DNA of 64,000 nucleotides from Bacteroidota bacterium (GTDB lineage Bacteria > Bacteroidota > Bacteroidia > Chitinophagales > Chitinophagaceae), in assembly GCA_016868585.1 (NCBI GenBank), contig VGGR01000001.1:330874-394873 (forward strand), in the 5' to 3' direction. Both the position numbers and the translations under genes were made by a program. The notes below the pieces were generated by a model. The model made no database searches and was not told the DNA's origin. It worked only from the letters and a program-made list of their open reading frames with translations. This document shows positions 20,296-29,189 of the stretch, in pieces. Each line of letters starts with the position of its first letter. Positions within the stretch are counted from its first letter, which is position 1.

Positions 20296-22314
20296 CTAGT
20301 AACTAACCATCCAGTCCTTGCTTTCTCTTTTAGTACTTCCTATCCAGAGTGTAATGGTGTAGACTCCCGAAGAAGCAGGTAAAAACGGTAGTTCCCCTCG
20401 ATAAATTCCTGCAGGTTTATTTAACGTTTTCGTGGCAAGAAGGCGTCCAGCTCTGTCATGTAAAGTAAGTTTACAATCCGATGCAGCTTCCATACTGTTT
20501 ATTACAAGCTGTGCTTTTGTTTTTCCAGGAGTGGGGTTAGGATAAATCCAGAGTAGGGAGGCAATATCATCAGAGGTAGTACATCGACTAGTCAATGTCA
20601 CAGTGGTGCTATCCAGGTAAACCAATTGACGGGTTGCTGTTAGGGTGTCAATCACCTGCGTAATTCTATATTGAATGTTACCGGGATTGATGGCGTTCAA
20701 TGCATCCTGATACGGATAGGTTTTATTGGTCAGTATAGTGCCACTGCTGGCATTGAATTGGCCTATTTTTTGAAAAGTGTTTTCGGTTGGCAGCTTACGT
20801 TCAATCAAAAATTGCATGCCTTCAACATCTTTTGTGCGCCAGGTTATAGCTGCTTTACAATTGTTGATTGAAGCAGTAACTGTGGCATATTCTGAAAGTA
20901 AATAAGCAAATGCATTCCTCATGTCTGGGATGCCATATCCAATTCTATCGTTTGGGTTGGTATACCGACTGGCGCTACGTTTAAGCGCATCAATTATTTT
21001 TACATTATTATACTCCGGGAATCCTTGCCATAGACAAGTGGCAAGGCCAGCCAAGTTGGGACAAGAAAAAGAAGTCCCGCTGGCTGAGCCAATTGTTCCA
21101 GCAGTAGATTGCACAATTGCTTGCCATCCTACGGAAGCTAACTCAGGTTTTATACGACCATCAGCAGTGGGGCCATAGCTGGAAAAGCCGGCCACAGCTC
21201 CCGCAGCGTTTACAGCTCCTACGGCCACTACACTATCTCCATCAGCAGGCGTAATGATATAGCGCCAAGCCCCGGTACCTTCATTTCCGGCAGAGTTTAA
21301 AACCATGAGCCCTTTTTTTGCAGCCAGGTCTGCTCCTTTCACCGACATTGTTGTTTTGCCATCCATTTGTGCATAGGTGTAGTTGAATATGGGGTTATCA
21401 AAATCATAATAACCCAAGGAAGATGAAATCAGGTCAGCGCCTACGCTGTCTGCTCTCTCCGCCCCAGCAACCCAGTTGAATTCTTCTATTGGAAATTCGC
21501 TATTGACATCCTCCGTCCTGTACAAGTGAAAGAAGGCTTGCGGAGCTTTCCCGACGAATCGGCCTGGGATATTGGCAGCGATTGTTGACAGGCATTGCAT
21601 GCCGTGGGGATGGTCTTCGCTTACCGAAGTATTTCCTGCCACAAAGTCCCAGGTGCTCAGTATTTGTCCTTTTTGATTTATACTATCAAAGGCTGGCAGC
21701 GTGTTGTAGTTGAAAAAACCAGCATCCAGTAAAACCACATGCATGCCTGATCCACGTAGTCCAATATTATGAAGAAACTCTGCACGATGTAATTTCATTT
21801 CTAAACCCGCATTGGTTCCGTAATTATAAAAATCGCCCGCGGTTTTTTCAGCAGGTTGAGTTGCTGTTATTGGTGAAATAACCGATTGATCATAAAACTT
21901 ATCAGGTCTATTGGGCTGTAAGGAAGAAGGACGTGCTGCCAAGCCAGCCACCTGTTGCACAAAAGGCAGGTTCTGAATTGTGGTCAATGCCACAGGAGAG
22001 GTGGTTTGAATGCAAAGCGCATTGAGCCATTTTGAAACATTCAAAAGGGTAACACCTGGAATAGCCCGAATGGCAGCTACATAAGCTGGAGATACAGGAA
22101 GGTCGGTGCTATCTACCTGAATGGAATAGCGCGTTCTTCTGGCAATTGATCTTGCTGAGAGGTAGGAGGAAGCATTACTTAGCGTATAACTATTGTTTCC
22201 TTTATTTTTTAACCAAATTATATGTTTGGAGAACTGGGCGCTTGCAACAGTTAGCAGTTGGCTGCTGAAAAGCAATAGAAAAAACAGAAATCGTATTGGA
22301 TAGAATTTGCGCAT
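20296..22314 (-). CDS. Secreted S8 subtilisin-like peptidase with T9SS-type C-terminal tail
   Basis: The ORF is longer, but MRKFYPIRFLFFLLLFSSQL starts a signal peptide ending ASAQ and gives about 672 residues; the upstream part overlaps another gene. The catalytic triad is visible as Asp in VVLLDAGFFNYN, His in HPHGMQCLSTIA and Ser in SGTSFSCPNLAG, the order of S8 family enzymes. Residues about 30-130 look like an inhibitor-type propeptide. The last 80 residues, with IYPNPTPGK and a GVYTITLWIG-type end, resemble a type A sorting domain for type IX secretion. It lies 17 bases after a small lipoprotein gene. Substrate unknown. Confidence 0.88.
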   Translation of the reverse strand: MRKFYPIRFLFFLLLFSSQLLTVASAQFSKHIIWLKNKGNNSYTLSNASSYLSARSIARRTRYSIQVDSTDLPVSPAYVAAIRAIPGVTLLNVSKWLNALCIQTTSPVALTTIQNLPFVQQVAGLAARPSSLQPNRPDKFYDQSVISPITATQPAEKTAGDFYNYGTNAGLEMKLHRAEFLHNIGLRGSGMHVVLLDAGFFNYNTLPAFDSINQKGQILSTWDFVAGNTSVSEDHPHGMQCLSTIAANIPGRFVGKAPQAFFHLYRTEDVNSEFPIEEFNWVAGAERADSVGADLISSSLGYYDFDNPIFNYTYAQMDGKTTMSVKGADLAAKKGLMVLNSAGNEGTGAWRYIITPADGDSVVAVGAVNAAGAVAGFSSYGPTADGRIKPELASVGWQAIVQSTAGTIGSASGTSFSCPNLAGLATCLWQGFPEYNNVKIIDALKRSASRYTNPNDRIGYGIPDMRNAFAYLLSEYATVTASINNCKAAITWRTKDVEGMQFLIERKLPTENTFQKIGQFNASSGTILTNKTYPYQDALNAINPGNIQYRITQVIDTLTATRQLVYLDSTTVTLTSRCTTSDDIASLLWIYPNPTPGKTKAQLVINSMEAASDCKLTLHDRAGRLLATKTLNKPAGIYRGELPFLPASSGVYTITLWIGSTKRESKDWMVSY

Positions 22315-22331
22315 AGTTGTTAATTGTTTAA

Positions 22332-22535
22332 TCATCCATTGTCGAATACAAAAACCAATCCTATAAGGGCCGCCACTGCCTCCCGTGTTGGGTTGGTATT
22401 CCCAAGATTCCCACTCTCTATATAGGAGTCCAATATTTTTTGCAAATCGATCGAGGGGCTGGGTCTGCAACTTGAGAGCGCCACCGCCAAGGCAATGAAA
22501 AGGGTGATTTTTATCCAATACAAAAATAATTGCAT
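22332..22535 (-). CDS. Small putative lipoprotein, 67 residues
   Basis: I do not recognise this family. The ATG at 22535 opens MQLFLYWIKITLFIALAVAL followed by SSC, a lipoprotein signal peptide with a plausible lipobox cysteine near residue 23. The mature part is about 45 residues with no known motif and ends in LIGLVFVFDNG. It lies 22 bases after the mnmA stop and 17 bases before the subtilase ATG, so it fits as a middle gene of a minus-strand operon. The ORF track gives a start 15 codons earlier that overlaps mnmA; the internal start is more natural. It could also be a chance ORF. Confidence 0.5.
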   Translation of the reverse strand: MQLFLYWIKITLFIALAVALSSCRPSPSIDLQKILDSYIESGNLGNTNPTREAVAALIGLVFVFDNG

Positions 22536-22557
22536 TTCAAAAAACGGGATATGTGCG

Positions 22558-23670
22558 TTAGTTTTTCTCAAAGGCTTCACGTTGAATAATTCCTCCCCCT
22601 AATACATCCTCCTTCTCATAGAACACGGCACTTTGCCCGGGGGAAACTCCTTTGGCGGGTTCGTAAAATGCTACGCGGACGTTCGTGGCGGCTGTATATA
22701 AACGAGAATGTGTTCCTGCGTCTTTATATCGAATTTTAGTAGTGGCTTCCGTGCCATCGGCTACCTGTGAATACTTGATCCAATTTAATTTTGATACCCA
22801 CATTTCATTTTTATCGAGATCAACTTCATCTCCCAGCGTGACAGTGTTATTATGTGGATCAATCTGTGTTACAAACACTGGTTTTCCCAACGCTATATCC
22901 AGTCCCTTACGTTGTCCAATTGTATAAAAGGGGTATCCTTTATGTTTTCCTAATTTGGTTCCGTTTTTATCAATGAAATATCCCCCATTTACACGTTGTT
23001 CCAGTCCATCTACATTACGTTTCAAGAAACCACGATAGTCGTTGTCGGGTACAAAACAGATTTCATAACTCTCCGATTTTTTTGCTAAAGCAGGGTAGCC
23101 AAATTCTTCAGCCATTTTTCTAATCTCAGTTTTTCGAAATCCCCCAAGCGGTAACAAGGTTCGGCTCAACAAATCTTGTTGCAGCCCCCAAAGTACATAG
23201 CTCTGGTCTTTTGTATTGTCTACCGCCTTGCTTATTACATAGCGGTCATTTTCATATTTTCTGATTTTTGCATAATGCCCAGTGGCAATAAATTCACATC
23301 CCAGGGCATCCGCTCTTTTTAAAAGGGCTCTCCATTTTATATGGGTATTACACAACACGCAAGGATTGGGAGTGCGCCCAGCCAGGTATTCATCAACAAA
23401 GTTCTCCACAACAAAATCTCCAAATTCTTCACGTATATCTAGTATGTAATGCGCAAAGCCATGCTCAACAGCTGCTTGTCGGGCATCATTAAAGGAGTCC
23501 AGGTTGCAACATCCAGTTTCTTTCTTTTCGCCCCCGCTAGTGGCAAAATCCCAGGTTTTCATAGTGATCCCTACTACTTCATAACCCTCCTGATGCAGCA
23601 AAAGGGCTGCAACGGTGCTATCAATTCCACCGCTCATGGCTACCAATACTTTACCTTTCTTACTCATCAT
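22558..23670 (-). CDS. mnmA: tRNA-specific 2-thiouridylase MnmA
   Basis: MnmA thiolates U34 of tRNA-Lys, -Glu and -Gln using ATP and a sulfur carrier. The PP-loop SGGIDSTVAALLL is near the N-terminus. The catalytic cysteines are in NPCVLCNTHIKW and SYEICFVPDNDYRGFL, and the C-terminal barrel includes SPGQSAVFYE. The ORF opens at 23688, but ATGATG at 23670/23667 gives the usual short N-terminus. A TATCTTTG promoter-like element ends at 23673, immediately before these ATGs, so the message may be nearly leaderless. The length from this start is about 370 residues. tRNA-Glu and tRNA-Gln, two likely substrates, are encoded in this window. Confidence 0.95.
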   Translation of the reverse strand: MMSKKGKVLVAMSGGIDSTVAALLLHQEGYEVVGITMKTWDFATSGGEKKETGCCNLDSFNDARQAAVEHGFAHYILDIREEFGDFVVENFVDEYLAGRTPNPCVLCNTHIKWRALLKRADALGCEFIATGHYAKIRKYENDRYVISKAVDNTKDQSYVLWGLQQDLLSRTLLPLGGFRKTEIRKMAEEFGYPALAKKSESYEICFVPDNDYRGFLKRNVDGLEQRVNGGYFIDKNGTKLGKHKGYPFYTIGQRKGLDIALGKPVFVTQIDPHNNTVTLGDEVDLDKNEMWVSKLNWIKYSQVADGTEATTKIRYKDAGTHSRLYTAATNVRVAFYEPAKGVSPGQSAVFYEKEDVLGGGIIQREAFEKN

Positions 23671-23734
23671 TACAAAGATACGGACCATCTTTTAAGTGAA
23701 TAATCTTAACTTGAACACCTTAAAATCAATTGCC

Positions 23735-26323
23735 ATGCGAGCAGTTTTATCTTTTTTGATTTTTATTTTATCGTTCTCAGTAACTCAAGCTCAGCCGCTT
23801 TCGTATTATCTGCCTACCGGGGTAACCTATGACCCTGTTGTTCCTACGCCATCCCAAATAATTCATCATGAAGTGGGAGAATGGCATGTTACGCACGATC
23901 GGCTGGTGAATTATATGCAAGCTGTTGCCAAAGCAGCACCTGGACGTATTGCTATCGAAGAGATGGGATATACCTACGAAAAAAGACCTCAATTACTTTT
24001 GATCATCACCTCACCTAATAACCATAAAAAGTTAAATGAAATACGTGCGCAACATTTGGCGTTGACAGATCCTGCTGCATCCGATCCGGCTATTGAAAAA
24101 ATGCCAGTTGTTTGTTGGATCGGGCACTCTATTCATGGAAATGAGGCCAGTGGTGCTAACGCGTCTCTACTATCTGCCTATTACCTTGCTGCCGCACAGG
24201 GGCCCGCTATTGATCAACTGTTGGAGAACACAGTAATCCTATTTGATCCCTCTTTTAATCCCGATGGACTTCAACGCTTTTCAACCTGGGCAAACCAACA
24301 TAAAAGCAAAAATTTGGTATCAGACCCTAATTCCAGAGAGTATAACGAAGTTTGGCCGGGTGGAAGATTCAATCACTACTGGTTTGACTTGAACCGTGAT
24401 TGGTTGCCGGCCGTGCACATTGAGAGTCAAAATAGATTAAAATGGTTTCAGGCATGGAGGCCAAATGTATTTACAGATCACCATGAGCAAGGGGCCAATG
24501 CAACATTTTTCTTTCAACCCGGAGTGCCTTCGCGTGTAAATCCACTTACACCTTCCAATAATCAAGTATTAACTGGCAAATTAGCTGCTTATCATGCACA
24601 GGTATTAGACAGTATTGGTTCGTTCTATTTTACCAAGGAAAATTATGACGATTTCTATTATGGTAAAGGTTCAACTTATCCTGATATTCATGGGGGTATC
24701 GGTATTTTATTTGAACAAGCCTCCTCAAGAGGTCATCTACAAGAAACTGCAAATGGACTTCTTTCATTTCCTGCTACCATTCGCAATCAATTTGTAACTG
24801 CCTTATCAACCTTACGGGGAACGGTAGCACTAAGAAAGGAACTGCTACAGCACCAACGAGACTTTTACAAACAAGCTGCCGCTAGAGCAGCAGCCTATTC
24901 CACTAAGGGATATGTGGTAGGGGATAAGCAAGACCCTGTTCGGTTACTTGAATTTGCACAGTTATTACAACGCCATCAAATCAAGATCTACAGTCTTCCT
25001 GCTAGTATGGCAGACAAGCAGTTTGCTGCTTCCCATTCTATTTTGGTGCCGCTGGACCAGCCGCAACACAGCCTGATTCGTACCATTTTTGAAAAAACAC
25101 TAACCTATCAGGATAGTTTGTTTTATGATATCACTGCTTGGACCTTGCCATTGGCCTATGGGCTTGATTTTAAAGAACTCAGTGTGGTCAATCTCACTGG
25201 CGCGCAACAAATACCTGATTTATTTAGTGAAAAATCTTTTTTGCATGCTGTGCAAGATGAATTTAGCCTGCCCAAAGACGCCGTGGCTATCCTAATGGAG
25301 TGGAGTCATCTGTATGCGCCCGCCGCCCTCAATCAGCTTTTGAAGGCGGATATATTGGTGAAAGTGGCCACGCAACCTATACAAATCCAAACCACTAACC
25401 AGATTCGTTCGTTTGGTTACGGAACCTTGCTGATTCCTGTTCGGCAGGAAAAAATAAATACTGTGGATTTGGAAAGATTAGTTGATGATCTTGTTAACAA
25501 TTATGGCGTACGTGCTTATGCAGTAGCTACTGGTTATTCAAGTGAGGGGGTCGACTTGGGAAGTAGCAAGTTCATGGCACTGCAGCAACCCAGTGTTGCT
25601 TTAATTACCGGAGCGGGGGTAAATGCAACGGATGCCGGTGAAGTTTGGCATTTATTGGATAAACGCATGGACATCCAACTAACTCATCTTGAACCCTCAG
25701 TATTAAATCGGGCTGATCTAAGTCGTTATACAGCTATTATCATGGCCGGAGGGTCCTACTCAACCATAGATAAGGAAAAATTGAAAAGTTGGGTGCAAGC
25801 GGGTGGTACATTAATTGCAATGGAAGAGGCGGTTGCCTGGGCAGCACAGCAGGGAATTTCCAACACCACATTCAAACGCCCTCGCTCCAATACAGATAGC
25901 ACACAATTCAGGCCTTATGAAACAAGAGATGAAGTAAGTGGGGCGCAACAAGTGCGGGGGACTATTTTGGGGGCTACATATGATGCGTCTCATCCACTTG
26001 CTTTTGGTTATTCATTACCGATTGTGTCCTTGTTCAAAGCCAATCGAATATTCCTTGAAAAAAGTAAAAATCCCTATGCTACGCCATTTATATATGGAGA
26101 ACAGCCCATACAAAGTGGTTGGATGAGTAAGGAGAATAAAGATGCGGTTGCCAGTACGGCAGCTGTAACCGTAAGTCAGTTGGGGAGTGGCCGGGTTATC
26201 AACATTGCGGATAATCCTAATTTCCGTGCCTACTGGTTAGGGGGTGCAAAATTGTTCCTCAATGCTATCTTTTTTGGTTCCATTATTGACCCGTCCAGCG
26301 CACGTATCGGGGGTAATGAATAA
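23735..26323 (+). CDS. Large M14 family metallopeptidase, secreted
   Basis: The ORF starts at a GTG (23696), but the ATG 13 codons later begins the signal peptide MRAVLSFLIFILSFSVTQAQ. The M14 domain occupies about residues 40-370: zinc ligands in GHSIHGNEASG (HxxE) and TDHHEQGANA, an FNPDG motif, the LNRDW motif, and a probable catalytic Glu in GILFEQASSRG. After a linker, residues about 620-860 resemble a glutamine-amidotransferase-like (flavodoxin-fold) domain, with TAIIMAGGSYSTIDKEK and GTLIAMEEAVAW. About 860 residues. This two-domain layout recurs in Bacteroidota peptidases. It is divergent from mnmA. Substrate unknown. Confidence 0.88.
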   Translation: MRAVLSFLIFILSFSVTQAQPLSYYLPTGVTYDPVVPTPSQIIHHEVGEWHVTHDRLVNYMQAVAKAAPGRIAIEEMGYTYEKRPQLLLIITSPNNHKKLNEIRAQHLALTDPAASDPAIEKMPVVCWIGHSIHGNEASGANASLLSAYYLAAAQGPAIDQLLENTVILFDPSFNPDGLQRFSTWANQHKSKNLVSDPNSREYNEVWPGGRFNHYWFDLNRDWLPAVHIESQNRLKWFQAWRPNVFTDHHEQGANATFFFQPGVPSRVNPLTPSNNQVLTGKLAAYHAQVLDSIGSFYFTKENYDDFYYGKGSTYPDIHGGIGILFEQASSRGHLQETANGLLSFPATIRNQFVTALSTLRGTVALRKELLQHQRDFYKQAAARAAAYSTKGYVVGDKQDPVRLLEFAQLLQRHQIKIYSLPASMADKQFAASHSILVPLDQPQHSLIRTIFEKTLTYQDSLFYDITAWTLPLAYGLDFKELSVVNLTGAQQIPDLFSEKSFLHAVQDEFSLPKDAVAILMEWSHLYAPAALNQLLKADILVKVATQPIQIQTTNQIRSFGYGTLLIPVRQEKINTVDLERLVDDLVNNYGVRAYAVATGYSSEGVDLGSSKFMALQQPSVALITGAGVNATDAGEVWHLLDKRMDIQLTHLEPSVLNRADLSRYTAIIMAGGSYSTIDKEKLKSWVQAGGTLIAMEEAVAWAAQQGISNTTFKRPRSNTDSTQFRPYETRDEVSGAQQVRGTILGATYDASHPLAFGYSLPIVSLFKANRIFLEKSKNPYATPFIYGEQPIQSGWMSKENKDAVASTAAVTVSQLGSGRVINIADNPNFRAYWLGGAKLFLNAIFFGSIIDPSSARIGGNE

Positions 26324-26407
26324 GTTTTTTCAGTGAACCCTTGCGCATCCATTGAATTCAGAGTAATTTAGTTGTTCAATCAATTTAGTAACCATAAAAC
26401 GAGCACT

Positions 26408-26827
26408 ATGATTAAAATGCAAATCATCGGGAATTTGGGTAAAGATTGTGTGGTAAACACGGTCAATGGTAAAAATGTCATCAACTTCACTGTGGCCCAC
26501 ACAGAAAGGTACCGGGACAGCCAAGGAAACCAACAGGAGAAAACAACCTGGGTTGACTGCGCTTACTGGACTGATCGCACTGGTATTTCACAATACCTGA
26601 TCAAAGGCAAACAAGTTTATGTAGAGGGACAGCCAGAGGCAAGATCTTTTCAACGCAATGATGGTACACCTGGTGCCTCTCTTTCTCTAAGGGTAAGAGA
26701 TGTTCAGTTACTGGGTGGAAGAGGGGAGGCTGGATCAGCTGGCGGTTATGCTGCTACTGGTCAATCAGCAGCCCCAGTTTCTGGAGCTCCGGATAATACT
26801 GACGAGCCAGATGATCTTCCATTCTAA
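26408..26827 (+). CDS. ssb: Single-stranded DNA-binding protein
   Basis: An OB-fold SSB of about 139 residues. The ORF opens at 26372, but MIKMQIIGNLGKDC is the conserved start and is chosen. The core contains VINFTVAHTERY, WVDCAYWTDR, KQVYVEGQPEARSF and LRVRDVQLLGG, followed by a flexible Gly/Ala/Ser-rich tail and the acidic tip DEPDDLPF, which recruits partner proteins in replication and repair. A strong terminator follows, so it is the last gene of its transcript. Confidence 0.95.
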   Translation: MIKMQIIGNLGKDCVVNTVNGKNVINFTVAHTERYRDSQGNQQEKTTWVDCAYWTDRTGISQYLIKGKQVYVEGQPEARSFQRNDGTPGASLSLRVRDVQLLGGRGEAGSAGGYAATGQSAAPVSGAPDNTDEPDDLPF

Positions 26828-26856
26828 GCTGAATGATCATTGTAATCGATTCCAGT

Positions 26857-26886
26857 GCCCCGGCCCTTTGCCGGGGCTTTTTTTGT
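26857..26886 (+). terminator. Terminator of ssb
   Basis: GCCCCGG-CCCTTTG-CCGGGGC forms a 7-base GC-rich stem followed by TTTTTTT. Confidence 0.9.
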
Positions 26887-27010
26887 TTATTTGCGTATCC
26901 CCAACTTTTTCTATCGGCAAAATGCCTGGCACCAATCCCATTGCTGAGGCTGCAGCAGCAGGGAATTAACCGCCTTTTGTCGCAGACTTAGCAGCCACAA
27001 CAGCTACTAA

Positions 27011-27130
27011 TGGATTGCAATTCGCATGATGAGTAGCCGGATGCTGTTGGCTTATGTTTTTTTGAGAAAGATATTTGAAGTGTTTGAAAAATACCGAACT
27101 CCGATTGATATGATCACTACAGGTGAATAA
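27011..27130 (+). pseudogene. Aspartate kinase (lysC-type) fragment
   Basis: This stretch of the 325-base gap between ssb and queA translates, from 27023, as RMMSSRMLLAYVFLRKIF followed by EVFEKYRTPIDMITTGE and a stop. This closely resembles the start of the ACT-domain region of Bacteroidota aspartokinases (SxRMLxAYGFLRxIFEVFxxxxTxIDMITTSEV). Just upstream, TTGCAATTCGC would supply the expected LQIR if one base were restored, and after the stop GAAGTATTTGGCCTT could continue as EV in another frame. The rest of the roughly 430-residue enzyme is missing. It is too short to be functional, so I read it as a decayed remnant. The gap from 26887 to 27010 shows nothing recognisable. Confidence 0.7.
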
Positions 27131-27152
27131 GGAAGTATTTGGCCTTGGCTGA

Positions 27153-28202
27153 TTAAATGATCAACAACGCATCTCCATAACTAAAAAAGCGATACTTGTC
27201 CTTGATTGCTTTTTTGTAAGCTTCCATAGTTAACTCGTATCCTGCAAAAGCACAGGTCATGATCAACAAGCTGGTCTTAGGGAGATGAAAATTGGTTACC
27301 AGTGCATCCGCGATATTAAAATCATAAGGTGGATGAATGAACGTATTGGTCCAACTTTCCGAAGGCTTTAGAAATTTCTGTGCTGTAAATGAAGATTCCA
27401 TGGCTCGCATAGTGGTGGTGCCAATGGAACAAACGCGGTGACCGTATTCTTTGGCGCGGTTTACCATCTTGCAGGCGGCTTCGTCGATGCGATAGTATTC
27501 TGCATCCATTTTATGCTTGCTCAAGTCTTCCACTTCAATCGGGCGGAACGTACCTAAACCTGTATGAAGCGTAACTTCGGCAAAGCGAATTCCTTTGATC
27601 TCAAGACGCTTGATCAATTCCCTACTAAAGTGCAAACCAGCTGTGGGGGCGGCAACTGCACCTTCATGTTTTGCGTAAACAGTTTGATAGCGCTCTTTGT
27701 CTTCTTCGTCCGGTTTACGTTTAATGTATTTAGGTAAAGGAGTTTCGCCCAGCTTTTCTAACTGCGCTCTGAAACTGGCTTCATCACCCTCCCATAAAAA
27801 ACGGATGGTTCTTCCTCGGCTGGTTGTATTGTCAATTACTTCCGCAACCAGGTCCTCGTTATCTCCAAAATACAGTTTGTTACCCACTCTTATTTTACGA
27901 GCAGGGTCTACGATCACATCCCAAAGGCGGTTGGGTTTGTTTAATTCTCTCAGCAGGAATACTTCAATTTTTGCTCCTGTTTTTTCTTTCCTCCCGTACA
28001 TACGTGCAGGGAAAACCTTGGTGTTATTCACTACAAAGCAATCCTTGTCATCAAAATAATCCATGATGTCACGGAAATGCTTGTTTTCAATTACACCAGT
28101 GTGACGGTGAACCACCATCAAACGGGAATCCTCTCTTTTTTTTGCAGGTGTCTGCGCAATAAGATTAAGAGGCAAATCAAAACGGAATTGCGAAAGCTTC
28201 AT
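27153..28202 (-). CDS. queA: S-adenosylmethionine:tRNA ribosyltransferase-isomerase QueA
   Basis: QueA adds the ribosyl moiety of SAM to preQ1 in tRNA to form epoxyqueuosine. The protein opens [20 protein letters not shown] and contains [19 protein letters not shown], the strongly conserved [23 protein letters not shown] and [19 protein letters not shown]. All are QueA signatures. The length of 349 residues is normal. It ends 22 bases from the aspartokinase relic, on the opposite strand. A promoter-like element lies about 120 bases upstream. Confidence 0.96.
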   Translation of the reverse strand: MKLSQFRFDLPLNLIAQTPAKKREDSRLMVVHRHTGVIENKHFRDIMDYFDDKDCFVVNNTKVFPARMYGRKEKTGAKIEVFLLRELNKPNRLWDVIVDPARKIRVGNKLYFGDNEDLVAEVIDNTTSRGRTIRFLWEGDEASFRAQLEKLGETPLPKYIKRKPDEEDKERYQTVYAKHEGAVAAPTAGLHFSRELIKRLEIKGIRFAEVTLHTGLGTFRPIEVEDLSKHKMDAEYYRIDEAACKMVNRAKEYGHRVCSIGTTTMRAMESSFTAQKFLKPSESWTNTFIHPPYDFNIADALVTNFHLPKTSLLIMTCAFAGYELTMEAYKKAIKDKYRFFSYGDALLII

Positions 28203-28322
28203 GCGTTAGTATTTTCTACCAATTCTGCAAACGCATTCCGAACGGAAGGCACTGATCCTAAAGATTCCTCTCCGGCCTTACGGCGCCGGGTTTGGTTGGC
28301 AGGACTGCTTTTAATAAGTGCG

Positions 28323-28354
28323 CAAAGGTAAGAAATCGAAGAGCCGTTTCCAAG
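28323..28354 (-). promoter_or_regulatory. Probable queA promoter
   Basis: On the minus strand CTTG, 20 bases, TACCTTTG: a perfect -7 and a one-base mismatch in the -33. It implies a leader of about 115 bases before the queA ATG. Confidence 0.6.
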
Positions 28355-28388
28355 TTTATTTGAAACGGTAATTGCAGTTAGCAGATTA

Positions 28389-29159
28389 TCAAAACTTTAG
28401 GTGGCGAACCGTTAATCCGTCGTTGATCAACTGTTTGAGCGAATCGATTCCAATGCGGAGATGGTCCTCCACATATTTTCGGGTAACCTCTTTGTCGCTT
28501 TCCTCTGTTTTAACCCCTTCTGGTATCATGGGTTGGTCGCTGACTAATAAAAGCGCACCTGTGGGGAGTTTATTGTAAAAGCCAACAGCAAAAATGGTTG
28601 CAGTCTCCATGTCAATTGCATAAGCCCTGATTTTTTGTAAATATTCCTTGAATTCCTCATCGTGTTCCCAAACACGTCGGTTGGTGGTGTATACGGTACC
28701 CGTCCAATAATCTACCTCATAGTCACGTATCGTGGTTGAAACAGCTTTTTGTAAGGCGAACGCAGGAAGGGCTGGCACTTCAGTTGGAAAATAGTCATTA
28801 GAGGTGCCCTCGCCTCTGATGGCTGCAATGGGAAGAATTAAATCGCCTATTTTATTTCGCTTTTTTAGCCCCCCGCATTTTCCTAAAAAAAGTACAGCCT
28901 TGGGTTCTACGGCTGTTAATAAATCCATTACCGTGGCAGCAGTAGGGCTGCCCATCCCAAAGTTTATAATACTGATGTCATTGGCCGTTGCGCATTGCAT
29001 GGGCTTGCCAATTCCCTTTACTTCAACCTGGTTCCATTGTGCAAACAGTGTTACGTAATGACTAAAATTGGTGAGTAATATATATTTCCCAAAGCTATCC
29101 AGGTTCTCTCCGGTGTATCGGGGCAACCAGTTTTGTACTATATCTTCTTTTGTCTTCAT
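28389..29159 (-). CDS. amn: AMP nucleosidase, short form
   Basis: Predicted to hydrolyse AMP to adenine and ribose 5-phosphate. The 256-residue protein is a phosphorylase-superfamily enzyme with INFGMGSPTAATVMDLL, VLFLGKCGGLKKRNKIGDL, YAIDMETATIFAVGF and LLLVSDQPMIPEG. It lacks the extra N-terminal domain of the E. coli enzyme, as is usual for the form found in Bacteroidota. The gene is divergent from the HSDR_N-type gene with only 30 bases between the two start codons, so their promoters must overlap or be internal. Confidence 0.9.
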   Translation of the reverse strand: MKTKEDIVQNWLPRYTGENLDSFGKYILLTNFSHYVTLFAQWNQVEVKGIGKPMQCATANDISIINFGMGSPTAATVMDLLTAVEPKAVLFLGKCGGLKKRNKIGDLILPIAAIRGEGTSNDYFPTEVPALPAFALQKAVSTTIRDYEVDYWTGTVYTTNRRVWEHDEEFKEYLQKIRAYAIDMETATIFAVGFYNKLPTGALLLVSDQPMIPEGVKTEESDKEVTRKYVEDHLRIGIDSLKQLINDGLTVRHLKF

Positions 29160-29165
29160 GACATA

Positions 29166-29185
29166 AAGTTAACCAATTAACTTCG
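29166..29185. promoter_or_regulatory. Back-to-back -7 elements in a palindrome, amn / HSDR_N gene
   Basis: AAGTTAA-CCAA-TTAACTT is a perfect inverted repeat in the 30-base gap between two divergent start codons. On the plus strand it contains TAACTTCG (29178-29185), five bases from the ATG. On the minus strand it contains TAACTTTA (29171-29164), also close to the ATG. No convincing -33 elements were found. Confidence 0.4.
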
Positions 29186-29189
29186 ATTC

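Noticed and set aside
20158-20382. 74-residue ORF after sucB
   Set aside because: TTG start within the sucB end; it overlaps the sucAB terminator and the antisense of the subtilase C-terminus.
26700-26969. 89-residue plus-strand ORF across the ssb end
   Set aside because: It overlaps ssb in another frame and crosses the ssb terminator; no similarity recognised.
28077-28331. 84-residue plus-strand ORF upstream of queA
   Set aside because: Mostly antisense to queA, and its end covers the predicted queA promoter; no recognisable domain.
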